DNA of 57,216 nt from Solirubrobacteraceae bacterium (GTDB taxonomy: Bacteria; Actinomycetota; Thermoleophilia; Solirubrobacterales; Solirubrobacteraceae), in contig JAGIBJ010000052.1 of assembly GCA_017744415.1 (NCBI GenBank), forward strand, positions 1-57,216. Direction: 5' to 3'. Made by a program: the position numbers and the translations under genes. This document shows, one piece after another, positions 49,173-57,216 of this stretch. Positions within the stretch are counted from its first letter, which is position 1; each line of letters starts with the position of its first letter. The notes beneath the pieces are model-generated. The model ran no database searches. It saw nothing but the letters and a program-made list of their open reading frames with translations, and was not told the origin of the DNA.

Positions 49173-50381
49173 ATGTCCACGTTCGCCTGGAAAGCCGTCG
49201 ACGCGATGGGGTCGCAGACCAGCGGCACCATCGACGCCGAGACGAAGAACGCGGTCATCGACCAGCTCCGTTCGAAGGGTCTGGTCGTCCTCGAGGTCAA
49301 GGACAAGCAGACCTCGAAGGAGATCACGCTCCCCGGCATGGGGGGCATCAAGTCCACCGACCTGACGATCATGACCCGTCAGCTCGCGACGATGATCTCG
49401 TCGGGCATGACGATCATGCGCGCGCTGATGATCATCGAGGCGCAGACGCAGAACAAGACGCTGCGCGACGCTCTGATGGCGATCACCAAGGACGTCGAGG
49501 GTGGTCAGCCGCTGAGCGACTCCCTCGAGAAGTACCCGAAGATCTTCTCGCCGCTATACGTGTCGATGGTGCGTGCCGGTGAGACCGGCGGTGTGCTCGA
49601 CAGCTCGCTGCTGCGCGTCGCCGACCAGCTCGAGGCCGCCGACTCGCTGCGCCGCCAGGTGAAGAGCGCGATGATGTACCCACTCGTGGTGTTCGCGTTC
49701 GCGATCATCGTGATGACGGCGATGCTCGTCTTCGTGGTGCCCACGTTCGTCGGCATCTTCAAGGACTTCGGCGGCGAGCTGCCCAAGCTCACGCAGCTCA
49801 CGATGAACGCGTCGGAGATCGTGAAGGGCTACTGGTACCTGATCTTCGGCTCGGGCTTCGGTGCCTGGATCATGTTCAAGCGCTGGCGCCAGACCGACGG
49901 CGGTCGTCGCGCCTGGGAGCGCTTCACGCTGCGCATCCCGATGAAGATCGGCGACATCGTCCAGAAGATCGCGCTCGCGCGCTGGAGCCGCACGCTCTCC
50001 GCTCTCACCGGTGCCGGCGTCCCGCTCCTGCTCGCCCTCGACGTGACCGGCAAGACGTCCGGCAACGCCGTGATCGAGGAGACGATGGAGAACGTCATCG
50101 CCTCGGTGAAGAGCGGCGGCACGATCACGGGCCCGCTCCGTCAGTCGACGGTGTTCCCCGCGATGGTCACCCACATGGTGGCCGTCGGCGAGGAGACCGG
50201 TCAGATGGAGGAGATGCTCGCGAAGATCGCCGACTTCTACGAGGACCAGGTCGACGCGGCCGTCAAGTCGCTCACGTCGATCATCGAGCCGATCATGATC
50301 ATCTTCATCGGCGCCATCGTCGGCTTCGTCGTCATCTCGATGTACCTGCCGATGTTCAAGGTCTACCAGGCGATCCAGTAA
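49173..50381 (+). CDS. pilC: type IV pilus inner-membrane platform protein PilC
   Basis: 402 residues with two GspF domains, each followed by membrane helices (M-M-Y-P-L-V-V-F-A-F-A-I-I-V and P-I-M-I-I-F-I-G-A-I-V-G-F), and the conserved K-Y-P-K-I-F and M-V-R-A-G-E-T-G-G. PilC couples the PilB and PilT motors to the growing fibre. AGGA lies about nine bases before the ATG. No pilin or pilMNO gene follows directly; the cluster is cut off by the MFS-MarR operon. Confidence 0.95.
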   Translation: MSTFAWKAVDAMGSQTSGTIDAETKNAVIDQLRSKGLVVLEVKDKQTSKEITLPGMGGIKSTDLTIMTRQLATMISSGMTIMRALMIIEAQTQNKTLRDALMAITKDVEGGQPLSDSLEKYPKIFSPLYVSMVRAGETGGVLDSSLLRVADQLEAADSLRRQVKSAMMYPLVVFAFAIIVMTAMLVFVVPTFVGIFKDFGGELPKLTQLTMNASEIVKGYWYLIFGSGFGAWIMFKRWRQTDGGRRAWERFTLRIPMKIGDIVQKIALARWSRTLSALTGAGVPLLLALDVTGKTSGNAVIEETMENVIASVKSGGTITGPLRQSTVFPAMVTHMVAVGEETGQMEEMLAKIADFYEDQVDAAVKSLTSIIEPIMIIFIGAIVGFVVISMYLPMFKVYQAIQ

Positions 50382-50452
50382 CGCCTGGCGGCGCGCCCCG
50401 CGCGCCGCGCCAACCGGTGGCGCCGCGAGGCGCCGCTGCTCTCAGTCGCACA

Positions 50453-50482
50453 CGAGGGGCGGGCCGCAAGGCTCGCCCCTCG
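50453..50482. terminator. bidirectional terminator between pilC and the marR-type gene
   Basis: A 13-bp stem (50453-50465 with 50470-50482, one G-T pair) closes a GCAA tetraloop. It lies between convergent genes and is among the strongest hairpins in the window. Confidence 0.75.
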
Positions 50483-50499
50483 GTCGTTCGTGCTCCGGC

Positions 50500-50955
50500 T
50501 CAGCCGGTCTCGGTGGTCTTGGCGAGCAGTCGGGCGAGCTCTGCGAGTTCGTCGGCGCTGAGGGCGCTCAGGCCAGCCGGTGGCGTGGAGAGGATGTCGT
50601 TCGCTTCGTCGGCCAGGCGGCGGCCTTCGGGCGTGAGGTCGACGAGCTTGACGCGGCGATCGGTGGGGTGGGGCTTGCGCTCGGCGAGCCCGGCTTGCTC
50701 GAGCTGATCGACGACGGCCGTGGCGTTCGGCGGGTCGATGTCCATGGCGTCGGCGAACTCCCGCATCGTCATCGGGCGGCGCGCGAGGCGGCGCAGGCCG
50801 CGGGTGCGGCCGAACGGCATCCCGAGCGCATCGCTCACCGCGCGGCGGCGGGTGTTGTCGAGGACGAGGTCCGACAGGTGCAGCCAGACTTCTCGCGCGA
50901 TGGCGTCGTGCTCAGGCTCGGCGGGACTCATCGGCGCCGACCGTAGCTGATGCAT
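50500..50955 (-). CDS. MarR family transcriptional regulator
   Basis: 151 residues from ATG 50955, with GAGGG seven bases upstream; ATG 50931 is also possible. The winged helix is canonical: M-T-M-R-E-F-A-D-A-M-D-I-D-P-P-N-A-T-A-V, then D-R-R-V-K-L-V-D-L-T-P-E-G. It is the second gene after the MFS exporter on the same strand (40-base gap) and probably represses it through the palindrome at 52466-52478. The ligand is likely a substrate of the pump. Confidence 0.9.
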   Translation of the reverse strand: MHQLRSAPMSPAEPEHDAIAREVWLHLSDLVLDNTRRRAVSDALGMPFGRTRGLRRLARRPMTMREFADAMDIDPPNATAVVDQLEQAGLAERKPHPTDRRVKLVDLTPEGRRLADEANDILSTPPAGLSALSADELAELARLLAKTTETG

Positions 50956-50995
50956 CGGGTGGCCCTCGCCGAGCCGGGCCGCCGACGACCACGCA

Positions 50996-52468
50996 TCACG
51001 CGGCGACGGGCGCGAGCGCCTCTGGATTGAGCTCGCGTGCGGTGCGCTGAGCCGAGGCGACGGCTCGGGCCGACGTCGCGACGAACGCGAGTACCAGCAC
51101 CAGGGCCTCGGCGGCGAGGATCGGCCACCAGGCGGCATGGGTGGCCGCGGCGAGCTGGGCCGGCGACGAGCCGCTGAGCTGCGTGCTGAAGATCGCGCCA
51201 GCGATCGCCACGCCCAGCGCCAAGCCGACCTGCCGGGAGGTGGTCGCGACGGCGGCGGCGACGCCGGCCTGCTCGCGGGGCATCCCCGAGACGGCGGTGT
51301 TCGTGACCGGCGCGTTGACGAACGCGAACCCGACCCCGAAGACGACGTAGGCGAGCAGCACGCGCGGGAGCGGGGTGGTGGCCTCGACCCCGAGCATCAG
51401 CGCCGTGCCCGCAAGTCCAGCGACGCCCGCGATCAGCAGCGGGATGCGCGGGCCCCGCGCGCCGACGAGCCGGCCGGCAATCGGAGCGAGGAGGGCGATC
51501 GCGAGCGCCATCGGCGCGGTGGCGAGCCCGGCATCGAGCGCGGACAGCCCGCGGGACTGCTGGAGGTAGAGCGTGTTGAGGAACAGGAACCCGCCGAATG
51601 CCGCGAAGGCCGCGATGGCAAGGCCGACCGCCGACGCGAGCGGGATCGAGCGAAAGAAGCGCAAATCGAGCAGCGGATCGGTGCGGCGCGGTTCGTAGGC
51701 GAGCACGCCGACGAGGGCGACGGCCGCGAGGACGAACGCGCCCACCACCTCGGCAGAGCCCCATCCGTGACCGGGCGCCTCGACGATGCCGTAGGTGAGG
51801 CCGGCGAGCAGCGCGATCACCAGCACCTGCCCGACCGGATCGGGCCGGCGGGCGCGCTCGGCCTTGGACTCGGGCACGTACCGCAGCGTGAGGAACAGGG
51901 CGGCCGCGCCGACGGGAAGGTTCAGCCAGAAGATCGCGCGCCAGTCGAGCGCGTCGGTGAGCAGTCCGCCGAGCACCGGCCCGGCCGCCATCGAGAGGCC
52001 GAACACCGCGGCCCAGACGCCGATGGCCTGCGCGCGCTCGCGCGGCTCGGTGAACGTGTTGGTGATGATCGACATCGCCACCGGGTTGAGCATCGAGGCG
52101 CCGACGGCCTGGAGCACGCGCGCCGCGATGAGCGCCGAGGTGGTCGGGGCGAGGCTGCACAGGACCGAGCCGACGGAGAAGACGGTGAGGCCCGTGGCGA
52201 AGGTACGCCGACGGCCGAGGCGATCGCCCGTCGAGCCGCCGAGCATGAGCAGGCTCGCCATCACGACGGTGTAGGCGTCGACGGTCCACTGCAGGCCCGA
52301 GACGGAGGCGGAGAGGTCGCGGCCGATCGCGGGGAGCGCGACGTTGACGGCCGTGACGTCGAGCCCGACGAGGAACAGGCTCAGGCAGCAGATGGCGAGG
52401 ATGCGACGGCGATCGGCGCGGTCGGCGGGTCGGGCGGCATCGCCCGAGACAGGTACTTTGTTATCCAT
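50996..52468 (-). CDS. MFS efflux transporter, DHA2 (EmrB/QacA) type
   Basis: 490 residues from ATG 52468, with about 14 membrane helices. Motif A in G-D-R-L-G-R-R-R, the D-x-T/A motif in helix 1 (L-D-V-T-A-V-N-V-A-L-P-A-I) and motif C-type Gly/Pro pattern in A-A-G-P-V-L-G-G-L mark a 14-helix drug:H+ antiporter. It should export a drug or metabolite through the inner membrane. No MFP or outer channel gene adjoins. It is co-transcribed with the MarR gene. Confidence 0.92.
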   Translation of the reverse strand: MDNKVPVSGDAARPADRADRRRILAICCLSLFLVGLDVTAVNVALPAIGRDLSASVSGLQWTVDAYTVVMASLLMLGGSTGDRLGRRRTFATGLTVFSVGSVLCSLAPTTSALIAARVLQAVGASMLNPVAMSIITNTFTEPRERAQAIGVWAAVFGLSMAAGPVLGGLLTDALDWRAIFWLNLPVGAAALFLTLRYVPESKAERARRPDPVGQVLVIALLAGLTYGIVEAPGHGWGSAEVVGAFVLAAVALVGVLAYEPRRTDPLLDLRFFRSIPLASAVGLAIAAFAAFGGFLFLNTLYLQQSRGLSALDAGLATAPMALAIALLAPIAGRLVGARGPRIPLLIAGVAGLAGTALMLGVEATTPLPRVLLAYVVFGVGFAFVNAPVTNTAVSGMPREQAGVAAAVATTSRQVGLALGVAIAGAIFSTQLSGSSPAQLAAATHAAWWPILAAEALVLVLAFVATSARAVASAQRTARELNPEALAPVAA

Positions 52469-52478
52469 AATGATTATG
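52466..52478 (-). promoter_or_regulatory. MarR-type operator overlapping the MFS start codon
   Basis: A perfect palindrome, CATAAT-G-ATTATG, in very AT-rich DNA for this window. It includes the ATG of the MFS gene. TAGATT-like sequence lies just upstream on the minus strand. AT-rich palindromes of this size are the usual MarR targets. Confidence 0.6.
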
Positions 52479-52630
52479 AATCTATCACTATCGGTCTGGG
52501 TCCGCGAGGCCGCTCCCATCGTGGCCGGCCGCCGCTCGCACTCACGCGGAAATCGTGCAGCGTGCGCAGAACCTGCGCGGACGGTGTGCCGAAAGGCCCG
52601 TGACGTCGGCGCAACGACCGGTTCGGGCGC

Positions 52631-52636
52631 TACCGT
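52631..52636 (+). promoter_or_regulatory. -10-like TACCGT of recQ
   Basis: TACCGT ends six bases before the GTG at 52643, with no Shine-Dalgarno. Confidence 0.4.
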
Positions 52637-52642
52637 GCGGCG

Positions 52643-54667
52643 GTGCCCACGTTCGCCGAACTCGTCCAGGAGCTGCTCACCCGGCTTGGCGACGAGCGGA
52701 TGGCCGGGCAGTTCGATCCTGCCCTGGAAGAGGCGATCGTCGCCGCCCGGCGCCGCTGGACCGAGCTCTCGGCCCAGGAGCGGGATGAGAGCCGCGAGCT
52801 CGCCCAGCTGCTCGGCGCGCGCGTGAAGGAGCGCCCGCCCGCGACGACCGCACCGCGCGGATGGAACCAGTCGGGCGCCGCGGCCGAGGCTCCCGCCGAC
52901 GACGGCCACCGCATCGTCCGTGCCGCGGCCTACGACGGACCGCTCGAGCCCGACGCGCTGCTCGCGCACATCGGCCTCTCCGGCTTCCGTCCCGGCCAGC
53001 GAGAGGCGGTGCAGGCCGCGCTCGACGGGCAGGACAGCCTCGTCGTGATGCCCACCGGCGGCGGCAAGAGCCTCTGCTACCAGCTCCCAGGCCTCGCGCG
53101 GCCCGGCCTCACGGTCGTCGTCAGCCCGCTGATCGCACTGATGGCCGACCAGCTCCGCCGGCTCACCGCCGACGGCCACCCGGCCGTGATGGTCGCCTCG
53201 GGCATGGGCGAGGAGGAGGCCCGCGCGGCCTACGAGGATCTGCGCTCCGGCTACGCCCGCATCGTGTTCTGCTCGCCCGAGCGCTTCGCATCGCCCGCGT
53301 TCGTCGGAATCCTCGAGCAGCGCGGCGTCGACCTGTTCGTCATCGACGAGGCGCACTGCCTCGCCGAATGGGGGCACGACTTCCGCCCCGACTACCTCCG
53401 CCTCCCGGCCGCGATCCAGCGACTGGGCCGGCCGCCCGTGATGGCCGCCACCGCCACCGCCACCGAGGCCGTGGCCGCCGAGATCGTCGGCCGGCTCCAG
53501 CTCCGCGATCCCGTCATGATCCGCTCGGGCTTCGACCGCCCGAACCTCAGCTTCGACGTCGTCGGCTTCGAGGGCAAGGGCACGAAGGACGGCAAGCGCG
53601 CGCTGCTCCTCGGCGCCCTCTCGGATCCCGAGCTGCGCCCGGCGATCGTCTACTGCGGCACGCGCAAGGACTGCGAGGAGGTCGCCGACCTGCTCCGCGG
53701 CGACGGCATCCGCGCCCAGCATTACCACGCCGGCCTCGCCAGCGAGGCGCGCGCCGGCGTGCAGCGCGGCTTCATGCAGGGCGACCTCGAGGTGATCGTC
53801 GCCACCAACGCCTTCGGCATGGGTGTCGACAAGGCCGACGTGCGGCTCGTCTGCCACTGGGCGATGCCCACGTCCGTGGAGGCGTACTACCAGGAGGCCG
53901 GCCGCGGTGGCCGCGACGGCGCCCCCGCCCGCGCACTGCTGCTCGCCTCCCGCGCCGACCTCTCACGCCTCATCCACTTCAACGAGCAGCGCGCCGTCGA
54001 GCCGGAGGCCGTAGAGGCCTACCATCGCCGCTTGCTGGCCCGCTCCGACGACCGCTCCGTCGTGGAGATGGACGCCCCCGACGACGACGCCGGCCGCATC
54101 TCGCTCGCGATCGTCGAGCGCTCCGGCGGCGCGGTGCTCAGCCCGATCGGCGGCGGACGCCTCGCCGTGCAGGTGCGCGACGAGCTCGACGACCACTCGG
54201 TCCGCCACATCTGCCGCGAGTCCGTCGACCGCGGCTGGCGCGCCTATCGCGCCATCGAGCGCTACGCCTTCGGCGACAGCTGCCGACGGCGCACGCTTCT
54301 CGACCACTTCGGCGACACCTCCGAAGGCGCGCCCTTCGGGCGCTGCTGCGACGTGTGCGATCCCGACCTCCAGCTCGCACCGCCGAAGGCGCTCCCCGGT
54401 AGGTCGTCGCGATCCCGGAGCGGGGGAGCCCCGCAGGAGCCGAGCCCCTACGAGCCCGACCCCGAGATCTACGCGGCGCTCGTCGCTTGGCGCCGCGAAG
54501 CCGCCGCCGACAAGCCCGCCTACACCGTCGCCACCAACCGCACCCTCGAGGCGCTCGCCGACGTCCGCCCGGGCACCGAGGCCGAGCTCTCCGCCATCAA
54601 GGGCGTCGGGCCCGCCTTCCTCGAGCGCTACGCCGACGACGTCCTCGAGATCGTCTCCGCCGGCTGA
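52643..54667 (+). CDS. recQ: ATP-dependent DNA helicase RecQ with HRDC domain
   Basis: 674 residues. About 100 N-terminal residues are extra, helical and of no known fold. Then the RecQ core: Walker A P-T-G-G-G-K-S-L-C-Y-Q, D-E-A-H-C-L-A-E-W-G-H-D-F-R-P, T-A-T-A-T, and motif VI Q-E-A-G-R-G-G-R-D-G. The zinc-binding domain has R-R-R-T-L-L-D-H-F-G and C-C-D-V-C, and residues from about 590 form an HRDC domain (I-K-G-V-G-P-A-F-L-E-R-Y). It unwinds forks and recombination intermediates. Confidence 0.94.
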   Translation: MPTFAELVQELLTRLGDERMAGQFDPALEEAIVAARRRWTELSAQERDESRELAQLLGARVKERPPATTAPRGWNQSGAAAEAPADDGHRIVRAAAYDGPLEPDALLAHIGLSGFRPGQREAVQAALDGQDSLVVMPTGGGKSLCYQLPGLARPGLTVVVSPLIALMADQLRRLTADGHPAVMVASGMGEEEARAAYEDLRSGYARIVFCSPERFASPAFVGILEQRGVDLFVIDEAHCLAEWGHDFRPDYLRLPAAIQRLGRPPVMAATATATEAVAAEIVGRLQLRDPVMIRSGFDRPNLSFDVVGFEGKGTKDGKRALLLGALSDPELRPAIVYCGTRKDCEEVADLLRGDGIRAQHYHAGLASEARAGVQRGFMQGDLEVIVATNAFGMGVDKADVRLVCHWAMPTSVEAYYQEAGRGGRDGAPARALLLASRADLSRLIHFNEQRAVEPEAVEAYHRRLLARSDDRSVVEMDAPDDDAGRISLAIVERSGGAVLSPIGGGRLAVQVRDELDDHSVRHICRESVDRGWRAYRAIERYAFGDSCRRRTLLDHFGDTSEGAPFGRCCDVCDPDLQLAPPKALPGRSSRSRSGGAPQEPSPYEPDPEIYAALVAWRREAAADKPAYTVATNRTLEALADVRPGTEAELSAIKGVGPAFLERYADDVLEIVSAG

Positions 54668-54680
54668 GGACCCCGACTTG

Positions 54681-54712
54681 CCATGCGCACGCCGCTGAGC
54701 GGCGCAGCATGG
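54681..54712 (+). terminator. compound hairpin after recQ
   Basis: Outer arms CCATGC/GCATGG (54681-54686, 54707-54712) and inner arms CGCCGC/GCGGCG (54690-54695, 54699-54704) close on a TGA loop, 14 bases past the recQ stop. No T tract. The rest of the 295-base gap up to 54962 holds no gene; an AGGAG precedes the next start. Confidence 0.6.
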
Positions 54713-54962
54713 GCGCTCGCCGCTTCGCGCCGAAGGCCCCTCGCACGCACGCCGCGCCACCGCTGATCCTCAATGCGGCAGGGCTGCCCCTGCGGTCATC
54801 ACCGGCCCGTCACACGCACGATCCACCACTCCTCGTCGCACGCCTGGTTGCGTCGAGACCCTCATCCGGCGCGGCGGGCGCTACAGCCGGGGCTCCATAT
54901 GCCGATGTTCGAGTCTGGATCCCCATGGACCGTTCCCGAACGCGCATCCCAGGAGCACGCTG

Positions 54963-56819
54963 ATGAGCGAGCAGAGCCAACCGCAGCCGATGAGCGGCGC
55001 TGACGCGGCGGCCGCTGCTGCCGCGAACGCCATGCGCGCCGGTGCCACGCACCAGGCGGCGACCGTCGTCGCGCACCCCGGCACCGCGAACCCGACCCTG
55101 CACACGGCCGATGGCGCGAGTGCGACGATCCACCAGCTTCCCGGCGCCACCTCCGGATGGGTGCCGACCCCGCGCCGCCGTCTCGGCGACATCGTCGTCG
55201 ACGCGATGTGGGTCCCCCGCAACGTCGTCGAGGAGATGGTCGGCGAGGCCCGCGAGCTCGGCCGCCCGATCGGCCAGCTCCTGCTCGACCGCGGCTACCT
55301 GACGAGCGAGCAGCTCGGCCAGGCCATCGCCGAGCGCTTCGGCCTGCCCTACCTCACGCTGCGCGGCACCGAGATCGAGGTCGCCGCCGCCACGCTCATC
55401 GACGCGCAGACCGCCCGCCGCCTGCGTGCCCTCCCGGTCGCCTACGACGACGACACGCTCGTCGTCGGCATGGTCGACCCCGGCAACATCGTCGCCCTCG
55501 ATGACATCGCCATGCTCACGGGCCAGCGCGTACGCCCGATCGTCGTCGCCGATGAAGACCTCGACGTCGTCATCGCCCGCGTGCTCGGCGTCGACTCCGA
55601 AGTCGGAGCCGTTCTCGAGCAGATCAGCGACGACAGCGAGGAGGCGGCCGATCTTCGCGAGACGACGGACGACGAAGGCCCGACCGTCAAGATCGTGCAG
55701 TCGGTGCTCGCCCAGGCCGTCGAGCGTCACGCGTCCGACGTCCACTTCGATCCCACGCCGCAGGGCCTCAAGGTGCGCTTCCGCATCGACGGCGTCGTGC
55801 ACGAGGCCACCTCGGTGCCGCGCGCGCTCGCCGCGAGCGTGATCTCGCGCCTGAAGATCCTGGCGGAGCTCAACATCGCCGAGCGCCGGATGCCGCAGGA
55901 CGGCCGCGTCGGCTTCCAGGTCGAGGGCCGGCGCATCGACCTTCGCGTCGTCACGCTCCCGCTCGTCGACGGTGAGTCGGTCGTCCTGCGCATCCTCGAC
56001 TCCGGCGGCACCGTGCGCGGGCTCAGCGAGCTCGGCATGCGTCCCGAGGCCGAGGCCCGCCTGGAGCGCGCGCTGAGCCGCTCCAACGGCGGCATCCTCG
56101 CCACCGGCCCGACGGGCTCCGGCAAGACCACCACCGTCTACGGCGCGCTCGACCGACTCAACACGGGCGACCGCACGATCATCACGATCGAGGACCCGGT
56201 CGAGTACCGCGTCGCCGGCATCAAGCAGCTTCAGATCAACCCGAAGATCGGGCTCGAGTTCGGCAACGGCCTGCGCGCGATGGTGCGCGCCGACCCGGAC
56301 GTCATGCTCGTCGGCGAGATCCGTGACAGCGACAGCGCACAGATCGCGATGCAGGCCGCCATCACCGGCCACCTCGTCCTCTCGACGCTGCACACCAACA
56401 ACGCCGCGACCGCCCTCAGCCGCCTCGTCGACATGGGCGTCCCGAGCTTCATGGTCGTCTCGGCCGTCTCGTGCGTCGTTGGCCAGCGCCTCGCGCGCCG
56501 CCTCTGCGAGCACTGCAAGGAGCCGGGCCACGTGCCGGCCGAGCTGCTCGACGGCGAGCCCGGCACCGAGGTGGGCGTGTTCCACCAGAAGGGCTGCAAC
56601 AAGTGCAACGACACCGGGTACGAGGGCCGCATCGGTCTCTACGAGGTGCTCGAAGTCACCGATGAGATCCGCAAACTCGTCGTGAGCGGCGCCGGCGCCG
56701 ATCAGATTCAGACGGTCGCGCGTGCCGAGGGCATGCAGACGATGCGCGAGGACGGCATCCAGCGCGTCCGTGAAGGTCTCACGAGCGTCGACGAGCTCGC
56801 GCGCGTCGTCGCCGTCTGA
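54963..56819 (+). CDS. second PilB/GspE-type secretion ATPase
   Basis: 618 residues, ATG with AGGAG upstream (54952-54956). An Ala-rich N-terminal region, an MshEN-type domain (about 75-230; L-L-L-D-R-G-Y-L-T-S-E-Q-L-G-Q-A-I-A-E-R-F-G-L-P-Y), then the motor: Walker A G-P-T-G-S-G-K-T-T-T (about 382), Walker B D-P-D-V-M-L-V-G-E-I-R, His box T-L-H-T-N-N-A. Zinc pairs C-E-H-C and C-N-K-C are present. It parallels PilB at 45803 and could drive a second pilus or type II-like system; no partner genes remain in view. Confidence 0.94.
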   Translation: MSEQSQPQPMSGADAAAAAAANAMRAGATHQAATVVAHPGTANPTLHTADGASATIHQLPGATSGWVPTPRRRLGDIVVDAMWVPRNVVEEMVGEARELGRPIGQLLLDRGYLTSEQLGQAIAERFGLPYLTLRGTEIEVAAATLIDAQTARRLRALPVAYDDDTLVVGMVDPGNIVALDDIAMLTGQRVRPIVVADEDLDVVIARVLGVDSEVGAVLEQISDDSEEAADLRETTDDEGPTVKIVQSVLAQAVERHASDVHFDPTPQGLKVRFRIDGVVHEATSVPRALAASVISRLKILAELNIAERRMPQDGRVGFQVEGRRIDLRVVTLPLVDGESVVLRILDSGGTVRGLSELGMRPEAEARLERALSRSNGGILATGPTGSGKTTTVYGALDRLNTGDRTIITIEDPVEYRVAGIKQLQINPKIGLEFGNGLRAMVRADPDVMLVGEIRDSDSAQIAMQAAITGHLVLSTLHTNNAATALSRLVDMGVPSFMVVSAVSCVVGQRLARRLCEHCKEPGHVPAELLDGEPGTEVGVFHQKGCNKCNDTGYEGRIGLYEVLEVTDEIRKLVVSGAGADQIQTVARAEGMQTMREDGIQRVREGLTSVDELARVVAV

Positions 56820-56840
56820 CCGGCCGGCGAGGGCGCCGAC

Positions 56841-57216
56841 TCAGGCGGTCTCGTCGACCTCGACCCCGCGCGGCCCGACGCGCAGCTCCAGGCCACCGTC
56901 GAGCAGCCGGAGCAGCTCACCACCAACCACCTCGCGGCGCCAGCCCTGGAGGGCGCGCACGTCCTCGGGCACCTCGCCCGTGCGGTGGCCGCTCACGAGG
57001 AGCTGGAGTTCGTTCCGTGTCGCGAGGAGCTCGTAGGCCAAGTCGGCGACGGCCGCACGCGTGCGCAGCAGCGCCTCGCACAGCGCGATCACGGCGACAT
57101 CTTCGGGGCGCGTATCGAGCTGGCGGATCGCTCGCCTGGCGATCGGCTCCTGCTCGAGGCCCTCGGCGATCGCCGTGATCAACTGCTCGGCGCGGCGGCG
57201 GCCGTTGGCCTCACCG
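56841..57216 (-). CDS. C-terminal part of a ribonuclease D-like protein (partial)
   Basis: The frame runs off the window end; about 125 C-terminal residues are visible. It reads R-R-R-A-E-Q-L-I, E-A-L-L-R-T-R-A-A-V-A-D-L-A-Y-E-L-L-A-T-R-N-E-L, then L-Q-G-W-R-R-E-V-V-G. This helical pattern with the terminal G-W-R-R motif resembles the region after the HRDC domain in actinobacterial RNase D. The catalytic exonuclease domain lies outside. It converges with the pilB-type gene at 21 bases. Confidence 0.5.
   Translation of the reverse strand, partial: GEANGRRRAEQLITAIAEGLEQEPIARRAIRQLDTRPEDVAVIALCEALLRTRAAVADLAYELLATRNELQLLVSGHRTGEVPEDVRALQGWRREVVGGELLRLLDGGLELRVGPRGVEVDETA

Overview
The window is one contiguous piece of a very GC-rich (about 70% or more), gene-dense bacterial chromosome. 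Gene content and order suggest an actinobacterium of the Thermoleophilia/Solirubrobacterales type: alaS-ruvX-mltG-aroE followed by type IV pilus pilB-pilT-pilC, large secreted NHL-repeat proteins, and many ATG/GTG starts with a TANNNT -10-like hexamer 6-9 bases upstream and no Shine-Dalgarno. The lineage is an inference; there is no rRNA here to confirm it.

Layout. 1-5.0 kb: tail of an upstream gene, a metallophosphoesterase, a heterodimeric ABC exporter with one degenerate ATP site, and an LPFTG surface protein. 5.5-9.0 kb: RNase HI, an HSL-type esterase, a crotonase, a GNAT acetyltransferase and a cytochrome c lipoprotein. 9.1-15.5 kb: an aminotransferase, a DGPF/ECF42 sigma-factor pair with its likely autoregulated promoter, an alkylation-repair pair (Ogt and an Ada-AraC-AlkA fusion), and a DUF445 membrane protein. 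15.5-18.0 kb: a P450-TetR operon with a candidate operator and two copies of a palindromic repeat. 18.1-21.1 kb is the most accessory-looking part: a tandem leader duplication, a frameshifted M14-like peptidase gene, and a lower-GC gene for an ABC-type ATPase fused to a TOPRIM/DUF4435-like nuclease region, lying just downstream of a tRNA-Met(CAT) gene and its terminator. This single-gene cassette resembles OLD/PARIS-type anti-phage proteins.

21.2-29.8 kb: YqeY, secreted and membrane proteins, a formiminotransferase-like protein, an MBL hydrolase, a Crp-family regulator, an NHL/FecR-like secreted protein and a CHASE2 nucleotidyl cyclase with unusual substrate-selecting residues. The Crp regulator and the cyclase could form a cyclic-nucleotide circuit, but that is inference. 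29.8-43.3 kb is translation and tRNA biology (hisS, aspS, an IscU-like/MnmA fusion, alaS, ruvX), interrupted by a large beta-propeller protein and a VOC-WYL regulator pair with a perfect palindromic operator.

43.3-56.8 kb: mltG, aroE and the type IV pilus motor genes pilB, pilT and pilC; then an MFS-MarR efflux operon and recQ; then a second PilB-type ATPase. The window ends in the C-terminal part of an RNase D-like gene. I found no insertion sequence, integrase, prophage or CRISPR array. The main items for follow-up are the ATPase-TOPRIM cassette, the scaffold-MnmA fusion, the ECF42 module, the cyclase and the dispersed palindromic repeats.
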